Notes under the pieces: model-generated
Seen by the model: only the letters and a program-made list of their open reading frames with translations
What the model was told of the DNA's origin: nothing
Databases searched by the model: none
Part shown: positions 45,058 through 52,780 of the stretch, in pieces
Layout of the letters: the number at the start of each line of letters is the position of its first letter
How positions within the stretch are numbered: position 1 is the first letter of the stretch
DNA from: Flavobacteriaceae bacterium
GTDB lineage: Bacteria; Bacteroidota; Bacteroidia; Flavobacteriales; Flavobacteriaceae
Length of the DNA stretch: 64,000 bases
Assembly: GCA_002862645.1 (NCBI GenBank)
Contig: PKDQ01000008.1
Coordinates: 41,674-105,673, forward strand
Direction: 5' to 3'
Position numbers and translations under genes: made by a program

Positions 45058-45427
45058 TCGATAAAGCGTTCGCTATACTGATTTGAAAGCATGCAGTTGG
45101 TGGTGCCAAACCAACGTTTTCTATTTCTGGCGATTAACCCATATACAAGACGCTGTATTCCTACGGGTACTACAGCAAGCACAAATACTACCCATTTCAC
45201 CTTCGGTAGATTTTTGAGGATGTATTTTACGGCTTTGTGATGTGTTAATAGGTTTTGATTGCTGCCAAGCACTGCCACTGTTTCGGCAGACAACTTGTAG
45301 GGTTTAGCACTCTACAGTTGAGTGGGCTAAATAAAAAGTGTTTGTGCTTGTCATGTTTCAATATAAACTGCACACTTTTGCTGCACAACAAACAGCTCTT
45401 ATCGTAAAAGACAACGGCAGTTTTCAC
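45054..45427 (-). pseudogene. DCC-family thiol-disulfide oxidoreductase broken by a frameshift
   Basis: The DCC (DUF393, YuxK) family has a thioredoxin-like CxxC. From ATG 45427 the frame starts VVFYDKSCLLCSKSVQFILKHDK and FLFSPLN, the proper N-terminal half, then loses the family pattern and stops at 45245. The second half (LSAETVAVLG, KAVKYILKNLP, GLIARNRKRWFG and a final SERFID) lies in a second frame ending at 45054. The switch falls between about 45296 and 45325. Total span 374 nt is one base short of 125 codons, so one base has been lost. The gene lies 3' of mutS2's stop with 4 nt overlap. Confidence 0.8.
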
Positions 45428-47595
45428 TTCTTTTTTCTTTCAACCAATTCAAGTGCCTCAACGTTTAACTGAGTGGTAAAAATACCATAGTTTACTATGG
45501 CTTTTTTCTTTTCAAGGGTATCTATAGTACCTACAGCCTTTCCATCAAACATGCGTACTTTATCCCCTATATGGAAAGTGACTTTTGGGCGATAGTTTTC
45601 TTTAGGTTTGGTTTCTTTTTGCTTCTTTTTTTCTTCACGAACCACTTCTACCTTCTCCACTACTTCTTTCTTGATGGCTCGCTTTTCTTGTTGTTCTTTT
45701 TTGTGTGCGGCATTGGTCTTTCGCTTTCGTTTTGCGTTTTCGGTTTCTACAATTTGCAATAACTCCGAAATAAGTGGACGCTTTTTATTTGTGATAAAAA
45801 AACGTTCTGCCGCATCATTTACTTTATTGCCCAAAACAATCATGCGTTTTTCTCGGTCAAAAAGTTCTTGATAGCGTTCAAGCTTGTGCTTCACCTTGGC
45901 GTTGAGCGTTTCTAGTTTCTCGTTTTCCTTTTTGCTTTTGACCGAAGCTTCTTGCATCGCTTTCGAATTTTTACTCATGCTAGCACGCTCTTTTTGAAGC
46001 TTGGCTATGCTGGCATCAAAGCGGATTTTACCTCGTTCAATCTTCTTTTTTGCCTTATTGATTAGGCTATAGGGAATCCCGTTTTTTTCGGCTACCTCAA
46101 AAGTAAACGAGCTGCCCGCCTCGCCTGTAACCAAATGAAAGGTTGGCTGTAAGCTTTTACCGTCAAATTGCATATTGGCATTGGTCATATAAGGCAATTC
46201 GTTTGCCAATAGCTTAAGGTTTGAATAATGCGTTGTTATGGCGCCAAAAGCATTCCGTTCATAAAAGACTTCAAGAAATATTTCAGCCAACGCACCACCT
46301 AGTTCGGGATCCGATCCCGTTCCAAACTCATCGATTAAGAACAGCGTTTTTGCATCACATTTTTTTAAGAAGCGTTGCATGTTTTTTAGCCGATAGCTGT
46401 AGGTACTCAATTCGTTTTCTATAGATTGATTGTCCCCAATATCCGTAAGCACACGTTCAAATACGCTCATATGGCTGCTTTCGTCTACTGGTAATAGAAA
46501 ACCACTTTGCAACATCAGTTGTAATAGACCAACAGTTTTGAGCGTGATGCTTTTTCCGCCAGCATTTGGACCAGAGATTACCACAATGCGATTTTCAGCA
46601 TGCAAATGCACGTCCTGTGGATAGGTGCTGTTTTTCTTCCTTTTATTGCTCAAATAGAGCAGGGGGTGATAGGCTTTTTTAATCTCGATTTCTTGCACAT
46701 CACTCAAAATGGGCATTACGCCGTCCATTTCTTTGGCATAATAGGCCTTGGCAGCGTGCATGTCGATTAAAATTAGCAGACTGACAAATTGGTTAAAATC
46801 GTTAACAAACGGGCGCATATAATTTGTAAGCGCACGCAGAATTAAATCGATTTCTTCTTTTTCGTCATAAATAAGGTTTTGAAGCTCTTGGGTATAAGCT
46901 AGGGTGGTTTGAGGTTCTATATATACAATGCTACCCGTTTTGCTGCTGCCGTGTATTACGCCTTTTACTTTACGTCGATACATGGCCTTGACAGCTAACA
47001 CACGTCTGCTGCCCATGACTGTTTCTCTGATATCATCTAAAAAACCAGATCCTTGATAGGTGCTTAAAGCTGCTCCAAAACTTTGGCTTATTTTGGAACG
47101 AACCGTATTCATTTGTTTACGGATGATATGAAGATTAACTGAAGCCCGGTCTTTGACTTCTCCAAACTTATCAACGACACGGTTTATTTCAGCTGGAATT
47201 TCTTTTATGGTGACTTGCCCATAAGTGGTTTCAAATAGGGTAGGATAGCGTTCTTTGTTTTTCTTTAAAAATGTGATGAGTGTATTGGCAGTATCAACGA
47301 GTAATAACAACTTACGGAAGCCCTCAACTTCAATCTTGCTGTTTTCTACATCGAGAAGCGATACCTCTTCACTGACATCATCAAAGCCGTGGTTGGGAAT
47401 GGGCTTTTCTTCCGAAAAAGAAATCGCATATTCGTTTGTACGCAACAAAGCTTTCTTTACCTCATTCACATCACTAGAGGGAACACTGGTCATCATTTGC
47501 TCCTTTCCAAGTGCTGTCGCACAGCGCATGGCAGCTTGTTCGAGTACAACCCCAAACTCTAAATCATCAAGTGCTTTTTGTGCAATTTTTTTCAT
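45424..47595 (-). CDS. mutS2: MutS2-type DNA-binding ATPase
   Basis: This protein has about 723 residues. Visible: an N-terminal lever/clamp region (ALDDLEFGVVLEQAAMRC, MGSRRVLAVKAMYRRKVKGVIHGSSKTGSIVYIEP), the ABC-type ATPase with Walker A VVISGPNAGGKSITLKTVG and Walker B TLFLIDEFGTGSDPELGGALAE, a lysine/glutamate coiled coil (about 520-660) and a small beta KOW-like end KVTFHIGDKVRMFDGKAVGTID. A C-terminal Smr nuclease domain is absent, as in other flavobacterial members. MutS2 acts on recombination intermediates or stalled ribosomes rather than in mismatch repair. ATG 47595 (MKKIAQKALDDLEF) is chosen; the longer frame would run into the divergent ung gene. Confidence 0.9.
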   Translation of the reverse strand: MKKIAQKALDDLEFGVVLEQAAMRCATALGKEQMMTSVPSSDVNEVKKALLRTNEYAISFSEEKPIPNHGFDDVSEEVSLLDVENSKIEVEGFRKLLLLVDTANTLITFLKKNKERYPTLFETTYGQVTIKEIPAEINRVVDKFGEVKDRASVNLHIIRKQMNTVRSKISQSFGAALSTYQGSGFLDDIRETVMGSRRVLAVKAMYRRKVKGVIHGSSKTGSIVYIEPQTTLAYTQELQNLIYDEKEEIDLILRALTNYMRPFVNDFNQFVSLLILIDMHAAKAYYAKEMDGVMPILSDVQEIEIKKAYHPLLYLSNKRKKNSTYPQDVHLHAENRIVVISGPNAGGKSITLKTVGLLQLMLQSGFLLPVDESSHMSVFERVLTDIGDNQSIENELSTYSYRLKNMQRFLKKCDAKTLFLIDEFGTGSDPELGGALAEIFLEVFYERNAFGAITTHYSNLKLLANELPYMTNANMQFDGKSLQPTFHLVTGEAGSSFTFEVAEKNGIPYSLINKAKKKIERGKIRFDASIAKLQKERASMSKNSKAMQEASVKSKKENEKLETLNAKVKHKLERYQELFDREKRMIVLGNKVNDAAERFFITNKKRPLISELLQIVETENAKRKRKTNAAHKKEQQEKRAIKKEVVEKVEVVREEKKKQKETKPKENYRPKVTFHIGDKVRMFDGKAVGTIDTLEKKKAIVNYGIFTTQLNVEALELVERKKK

Positions 47596-47639
47596 TTCAA
47601 TTTTTCCTACCTTCAGGCAACGCAAAAATAGCTTTTTTA

Positions 47640-48305
47640 ATGAAGGTTCGACTGATAAAATCTTGGCAAACCCAGTTGGCGTATACAATTAAGTCACCTT
47701 ACTTTGAAAGACTTAGCCAATTTATACGTCAAGAGTACGGGCAATTTAACTGTTATCCACCCGAAGAAGAGATTTTTAAGTCTTTTGAGTTATGTCCTTT
47801 TGAACGTGTTAGAGTAGTCATTATTGGACAGGATCCGTATCACGGTCCAGGACAGGCTCATGGTTTATGTTTTTCTGTTCCGGCAGGAATTCCACATCCC
47901 CCTTCATTGATAAACATACTAAAAGAACTCCAACAAAATACGGGAAAGCCATATCCTAAATCTGGCAGTTTATTGCCTTGGGCAGCTCAAGGGGTATTGT
48001 TACTCAACGTGACCTTGTCCGTTAGGGCAGGGCAGGCAGGTAGCCATCAAAAACAGGGATGGGAGAAATTTACGGATGTAGTAATTGAAAAACTATCTTC
48101 AAATGGAACAGACTTGGTTTTTATGCTTTGGGGCAATTATGCCAAGCAGAAAGGCAGGCACATCGATCGAGAAAAGCATTTGGTACTTGAAACTGGACAC
48201 CCATCCCCGCTGAGTGCTAATAGGGGGTTGTGGTTTGGCAACAAACATTTCAATCAGGCAAATGCATTTCTGAAAGCCCACGGAAAATCACCAATAGACT
48301 GGTGA
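47640..48305 (+). CDS. ung: Uracil-DNA glycosylase, family 1
   Basis: Ung excises uracil from DNA. ATG 47640 gives a 221-residue protein, the usual length; an upstream in-frame extension overlapping mutS2 is not needed. Motifs: the catalytic water-activating VIIGQDPYHGPGQAHGLCFSV, IPHPPSLINILKEL (Pro-rich loop), WAAQGVLLLNVTLSVRAGQAGSHQKQGWEKFTD and the leucine-insertion loop GHPSPLSANRGLWFGNKHF with its catalytic His. It is divergent from mutS2 with a 44-nt gap. Confidence 0.97.
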   Translation: MKVRLIKSWQTQLAYTIKSPYFERLSQFIRQEYGQFNCYPPEEEIFKSFELCPFERVRVVIIGQDPYHGPGQAHGLCFSVPAGIPHPPSLINILKELQQNTGKPYPKSGSLLPWAAQGVLLLNVTLSVRAGQAGSHQKQGWEKFTDVVIEKLSSNGTDLVFMLWGNYAKQKGRHIDREKHLVLETGHPSPLSANRGLWFGNKHFNQANAFLKAHGKSPIDW

Positions 48306-48306
48306 T

Positions 48307-48728
48307 TATTTTTTTGTGAAAGTAACACTGCAAATAGATGAGTTCACGCTATTGCCATCTCCTAGGGGTGCTTGTGTTATGATGTTGATGTTTTCTTTGG
48401 GTTTTGTAGCGCTATTGGCTGTGGTAAATGTGGTACAGCTATCGGTTCCTGCATCAAAAACACCACCATGTATTGTTTTAGTTCCGAAAAATTATCATCG
48501 TCGTCTTTAAAATAACGTTTACAGCTGCTATGTACCAATCCGGACTAGGAGCAAGCATGGTGGCCAATGATATTGCTGGAAATTCATTACTAATGGTAAC
48601 ATCCAAAGCAATATTTCCAACGCCGCTTCCTAAGTCACTTCCGACATAAATTTTAAGTCCTTTTTTTCGGTCAATAAGCGTTTGAAGTTCTTCAATTAGC
48701 GTAGCAAAATTAGGGCAATAAGCCCAGC
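48307..48728 (-). pseudogene. Spondin-domain gene remnant with two frameshifts and no 5' part
   Basis: The minus strand reads, in three successive frames: FATLIEELQTLI ... NIALDVTISNEFPAISLATM followed by LAPSPDWYIAAVNVIL; then DDDDNFSELK; then TIHGGVFDAGTDSCTTF ... APLGDGNSVNSSICSVTFTK with TAA at 48307. This is the C-terminal half of a secreted spondin-N-domain protein (APSPDWF and YDAGTDSGT are hallmarks). The joins, at TTAAAG (frame 1 to 2) and CTAAAAC (2 to 3), each fit one lost base. The N-terminal part and signal peptide are missing; the relic directly abuts the SUI1 stop. The 64-codon plus-strand frame here is a shadow. Confidence 0.75.
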
Positions 48729-49064
48729 CTAACCTCCTACACGTTTTACTTGATGGCCTTCGTTTTGGAGGAATGTCATGATTTTGTCTCGCATATTACC
48801 TTGAATGATGATGTTTTGATCTTTGATGCTTCCGCCTACTCCACAGTGTTGCTTGAGTGCTTTAGCTAGTGATTTAAGGGCTTCTGGAGCACCTGTAAAC
48901 CCTTTGATAATGGTAACTGTTTTTCCACCACGTCCTTTGTTGCTAAAATGGGCTTCTAAATACTGTTTAGACAACCCGCCCTTTTCTTCGTTCGGTGGGG
49001 TATAGGTGCCTTCTGCTTCTGGGAACAGTTTTTTTAAATCTGATAAATCGTCGAGTTTGGCCAT
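48729..49064 (-). CDS. SUI1/eIF1-like translation factor (YciH family)
   Basis: This 111-residue protein has a C-terminal SUI1 domain: GGKTVTIIKGFTGAPEALKSLAKALKQHCGVGGSIKD and IIIQGNMRDKIMTFLQNEGHQVKRVGG. The first 40 residues are a charged linker ending KGGLSKQYLEAHFSNKGRGG. Bacterial members bind the small subunit and affect initiation fidelity. Its ATG shares one base with the stop of the upstream oxygenase gene (TAATG), so it is translationally coupled. A spondin-domain relic begins right after its stop. Confidence 0.92.
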   Translation of the reverse strand: MAKLDDLSDLKKLFPEAEGTYTPPNEEKGGLSKQYLEAHFSNKGRGGKTVTIIKGFTGAPEALKSLAKALKQHCGVGGSIKDQNIIIQGNMRDKIMTFLQNEGHQVKRVGG

Positions 49065-50014
49065 TATGCTTTGAGTAATCCAAGGTCTATGAGTCGCTCT
49101 GTGAGAAAGTCACCAGCGGTTATATCATCATATTGTTTGGGTTGCTGATCGTTTATGCAATGGGGCAATACGTTTATGGGCATGGTAGCAATGGGATGCA
49201 TAAAAAAGGGAATGGAGTAGCGCGAACTACCCCACATTCCTTTGGGAGGGTTTGCTACACGGTGAATTGTTGACTTCAATACATTGTTGGTGTGTCGAGA
49301 AAGCATATCACCGACATTGACCATCAATTCATTTTCTCCAGCAATAGCATCTATCCAGTCACCTTTATGATTTAGCACTTGCAGCCCTCTACCATGTGCA
49401 CCCATAAGCAGCGTAATCAGGTTTATGTCGCCATGGGCGGCGGCACGCTCTGCGTTTTTTGGCGCCTGTTGAATAGGGGGGTAGTGTATTGGACGAAGGA
49501 TGCTATTCCCAGTAGCAACAAAAGCATCAAAATAATTTTGTTCAAGACCCAAATGCAAGGATATGGCACGCAATAGAGCCATGGCTGTTTGCTCCAGTGC
49601 CTTAAACACTTTTTCGCCTACTTCATTAAAAGCGGGCAATTCTTCCACCATGACATTAGGCGGGTAGTGCGGTTTTAAAATTTCTGGTACTTCAGCATAT
49701 TGTCCGAAATGCCAAAATTCTTTTAAATCTCCCTCTTTTTTACCCTTGGCGTGTTCTTTGCCAAAAGAGGTATAGCCCCTTTGTCCGCCTAAGCCTTCAA
49801 GTTCATATTTCTTTTTAACGTCTTCTGGCAAATCAAAAAAAGCCTTGATTTGTGCATAGAGTTCATCAATAAGTGCTGTGTCTAGGTAATGACCTGAAAT
49901 GGCAACAAAACCTATTTCCTCAAAGGCTTTACCCAAGTCTAGTATAAATTGTTGCTGTTGGGCTAAATCGCCCGCTACAAATTCTTGCAAGTTTAATGAT
50001 GAAATACTATTCAT
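49064..50014 (-). CDS. 2-oxoglutarate/Fe(II) oxygenase, isopenicillin N synthase-like
   Basis: This 316-residue protein has a non-haem DIOX_N domain (LNLQEFVAGDLAQQQQFILDLGKAFEEIGFVAISGHYLD) and a 2OG-Fe(II) core with the HxD...H triad HGDINLITLLMG and STIHRVANPP, plus RYSIPFF carrying the Arg that binds 2-oxoglutarate. Proteins like this are common in marine bacteria; the substrate is unknown and isopenicillin synthesis is not implied. It overlaps the SUI1 start by one base and begins 16 nt downstream of the damaged ald. Confidence 0.87.
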   Translation of the reverse strand: MNSISSLNLQEFVAGDLAQQQQFILDLGKAFEEIGFVAISGHYLDTALIDELYAQIKAFFDLPEDVKKKYELEGLGGQRGYTSFGKEHAKGKKEGDLKEFWHFGQYAEVPEILKPHYPPNVMVEELPAFNEVGEKVFKALEQTAMALLRAISLHLGLEQNYFDAFVATGNSILRPIHYPPIQQAPKNAERAAAHGDINLITLLMGAHGRGLQVLNHKGDWIDAIAGENELMVNVGDMLSRHTNNVLKSTIHRVANPPKGMWGSSRYSIPFFMHPIATMPINVLPHCINDQQPKQYDDITAGDFLTERLIDLGLLKA

Positions 50015-50030
50015 AGTACGAAAATAGGGA

Positions 50031-51106
50031 TTACCCTAGAATAGTTGCCAAATTGGTGTAGGGAATTTTAAACGCATCTGCAACTTTACGATTTGTAAGC
50101 TTGCCATTATATATATTCACTCCTTTAAGTACTTTATCAGGTAGTTGATCTAATGGATTGTTAAGGAGTTTCATGATATAGGGAAACGTCTTATTCGACA
50201 AGGCTTGGGTGGAAGTTCTTGGAACTGCACCAGGCATATTTGCTACAGCATAGTGCAGTATATCGTCCACATAATAGGTTGGGTTTTCGTGAGTGGTAGG
50301 TTTTGTGGTATCAAAACAACTGCCTTGATCTACAGCAACATCTATTAATACGGCACGGGATTTTAGCAAAGGCAACATATCACGGGTTATTAGCTTGGGT
50401 GCTTGAGCTCCTTTGACCAAAACGGCACCAATTACCGTATATACAACAGGTAATTTCGCCATAATATTTTCTTTTGTAGCCAAAAGGGTTTCGATTTTAC
50501 CATCAAATAAATTCTCTAGTGATTCCAGCCGATTTTCATTGATGTCGCAAATGGTTACATCAGCACCCATACCCACAACACCACCACCAAGAATTAGTGC
50601 TTTTGCTGGTGCTACACCCGTAACCCCTCCAATTAGTATACCGCTGCCACCTTGTGGTTTTTCTAGATATTTTGCCGCCTGTTGACCTGCGAGTCGTCCA
50701 GCAACTTCAGACATAGGAGTCAAAAGTGGCAATGCACCGTGTATGTCTTCGATGGTTTCATAAGCAATACAGCTAGCTTCAGATTTGAGCATGGCCTTAG
50801 TAAGGGTTAATGAAGACGCAAAATGGAAAAAGGTAAATAGAGTATGGTGTTTTTTGATAAATTCATATTCCTGTGGTAAGGGTTCCTTGACTTTTACGAT
50901 AAAATTGGCCTTAGCGTACACTTCCTGCATGCTTGACACAAGGATTGCCCCAGAATCCATATAATCTTTATTTGAGAATCCAGCGCCTAATCTGGCATTT
51001 TGCTCTACAATAATCTTTTGCGTTTGTGCTATGGCAGCAACCTGCTGGGGCATAAGTCCCACAGGATATTCATTATTTTTAAATTTTTTGGTATCCCTAG
51101 GATCAT
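50031..51106 (-). pseudogene. ald: Alanine dehydrogenase, frameshifted near its start and with an NAD-fold deletion
   Basis: Ald interconverts L-alanine and pyruvate with NAD. From ATG 51106 the frame reads MILGIPK, the normal N-terminus, then must shift by one base at a run of six A (51084-51089 region) to reach FKNNEYPVGLMPQQV and the remaining frame; one extra A would restore it. The long frame alone would need GTG 51062 and lacks the first beta strand. In addition the dinucleotide-binding stretch reads LILGGGVVGMGADVTICD, while the family has about 9 more residues (the helix after GGGVVG, typically TNAAxxAxG). The catalytic Lys (KVKEP) and His (FFHFA) remain. Probably not functional as read. 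Confidence 0.8.
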
Positions 51107-51315
51107 ATGGCGTATTGATTTGTTTACATTAGTTTATAAAAAGAACAGAGAAACATATTATTTAACATAATATAAATTATCATTCGTTTAATATTATTAT
51201 TATTATTTAGAAACAGGCCGCTTAACTAAACCTATTGTTTAAAACCTATTGAAAAGATAAATGTTTTTACAAAAGCGATGTATTTAATTTAAACTTAAAT
51301 TTATTAAAAAATTTT
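51107..51315. other. AT-rich intergenic stretch with short repeats
   Basis: This very AT-rich gap holds a short ATT tandem (about 51190-51207) and a 10-bp direct repeat AAACCTATTG at 51228-51237 and 51242-51251. The repeats could be operator half-sites for the 51316 gene or chance in AT-rich DNA. No full promoter was recognised. Confidence 0.3.
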
Positions 51316-51732
51316 ATGAACGACCGGCACAACAATTTACTGCGTATACGCCCAGAGATTATAAAGCATCAAACCTTTGACAATATGACTAAGGAAGAGC
51401 GTTTTCAAAACGCCACATTACGCCCTGTATTAAAATTGCAAAACCCCATACTAATTGCAGCATTTGTGAATTATGCTAACAAGCACAAGGGTGTCTTCTA
51501 TGAGCTTTCCTTGGAGAAACGTATGCAATATATAGAAACGGCCATTTGCAAGGATCAAAAGTTTCGCAACGCAGTTAAAGGCATGTTGATTGGACAGTTT
51601 ACCGTAGCCGAATACGCATTCTACATTCAAAACTCGTCCAAACTGAACAAGCGCATGATGAATTTAGTTATTGTACGCTTGCAAGATCAGTTACAGTTGT
51701 TGGTTACAGATTGCCTCTTCAAAGCCGTTTAA
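51316..51732 (+). CDS. Conserved flavobacterial protein, 138 residues, unknown function
   Basis: A soluble, mostly helical protein begins MNDRHNNLLRIRPEIIKHQT, with a middle segment NATLRPVLKLQNPILIAAFVNYANKHKGVFYEL and a C-terminal FTVAEYAFYIQNSSKLNKRMMNLVIVRLQDQL. It has no signal peptide, no cysteine cluster and no enzyme motif. Similar flavobacterial proteins are sometimes named glyoxalase; I see no vicinal-oxygen-chelate metal residues that justify it. It stands alone between two non-coding gaps (209 and 351 nt). Confidence 0.7.
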   Translation: MNDRHNNLLRIRPEIIKHQTFDNMTKEERFQNATLRPVLKLQNPILIAAFVNYANKHKGVFYELSLEKRMQYIETAICKDQKFRNAVKGMLIGQFTVAEYAFYIQNSSKLNKRMMNLVIVRLQDQLQLLVTDCLFKAV

Positions 51733-52083
51733 GCACGTGCTTTCTCTTTTGTTGTGTTTATTTTGTCGAAGCGTTTATTTTATTTGGCCACATAGCCCTT
51801 TTGAATATTACAGTATAGCCTGTCTAAAACAACACGAAGTACGATGGTAATGCCAAAACAAAAGATCGCGAAAATGGTGACTTACTAGAGTATATCCATA
51901 AAATATGGTGGTTTAAAGATAGGCATTAGATTTTTTTTAACTCTAGATATAACTAAATCTTTCGTTATAAAAAAACTTGAATCCATACGCCATATTATGG
52001 CCGTTAATCCAATTGTCTAATACAATTTATTACAAACTTTTAGTTAAAATATTTCCACTGCAAAACAAATTTAAAAACATTTC
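51733..52083. other. 351-nt non-coding region
   Basis: This is an AT-rich gap between a plus-strand gene and the 3' end of a minus-strand gene. It contains a perfect 13-nt palindrome GCCATATTATGGC (51989-52001) and a small CCATA-AAA-TATGG hairpin near 51898-51910. No open frame of note, no T-tailed terminator hairpin and no tRNA was found. Confidence 0.5.
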
Positions 52084-52752
52084 TTAAAGTAAACTCTCCC
52101 CATCCGTATTGGTGGTCAGCACGTCGCTCATATAATCCACAAAGGGGCGTATATCTTGTAGCGCAGCGGCTAGGCGGTCCATAAAGTTAGGAGCGCAAGC
52201 TTCTGCTGCCGTGTAACGTGTAATAAAAATATGTTGCTTAAAACGCAGCAAATCAATTGCTGGGTGGTCTTTGTCATAGCCCTTGGGTGCAGTTTTCACA
52301 GCATTGCCTTGAAGTTCGCCCCAAACGCTTTTAAAAGCTGAGTCGTTAATAACAGTGCGGTATTCATCCGCATCTAGATTTATTTCTTGTCGGATGCGCT
52401 TGAGATCTGCCGGGGCAGGATCCCAAAACCCACAGGCCAAAAATATATCATTGGGTTTAAGGTGTAAATAATAGCCCCCTCGGAATTCAGGTTTGGTACG
52501 GTGCCAGGTCAATCCAAAATGGGTTTTGTAGGGTGTTTTGTCTTTGGAAAAGCGCACATCACGGTAAATCCGGAACAGCTTAAAACGGTCTATACTGTCG
52601 TGTTGGTTGAGCTTTTCTTTCAGCGCTTCGCCAAATTGTTTTACAGTACCCTCTAAATCTTTAAATTCAGGTTTGTGTGCTTCAAACCACTCACGGTTAT
52701 TGTTCTTTTTGAGCTGCTTGAAAAACGAAAATATTTCCTTCTTTAACTGCAA
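52084..52752 (-). CDS. DUF2461 family protein
   Basis: This 222-residue protein matches DUF2461 (TIGR02453): IFSFFKQLKKNNNREWFEAHKPEFKDL at the N-terminus, RDVRFSKDKTPYKTHFGLTWHR, GGYYLHLKPNDIFLACGFWDPAP in the middle and a C-terminal helix FMDRLAAALQDIRPFVDYM. It is soluble; the function is unknown. The only start available is TTG 52752, because the upstream frame reaches TAA without ATG and the conserved domain begins at once. It lies 28 nt after the M61 peptidase stop. Confidence 0.88.
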   Translation of the reverse strand: MQLKKEIFSFFKQLKKNNNREWFEAHKPEFKDLEGTVKQFGEALKEKLNQHDSIDRFKLFRIYRDVRFSKDKTPYKTHFGLTWHRTKPEFRGGYYLHLKPNDIFLACGFWDPAPADLKRIRQEINLDADEYRTVINDSAFKSVWGELQGNAVKTAPKGYDKDHPAIDLLRFKQHIFITRYTAAEACAPNFMDRLAAALQDIRPFVDYMSDVLTTNTDGESLL

Positions 52753-52780
52753 ACGATTTTTATTAACTGTTTCTTACCTC

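Noticed and set aside
47255..47692. 145-codon frame antisense to mutS2
   Set aside because: Shadow of the N-terminal mutS2 coding region; the real plus-strand gene there is ung starting at 47640.
48316..48510. 64-codon plus-strand frame after ung
   Set aside because: The opposite strand reads as the C-terminal end of a spondin-domain relic, which explains the openness of this frame.
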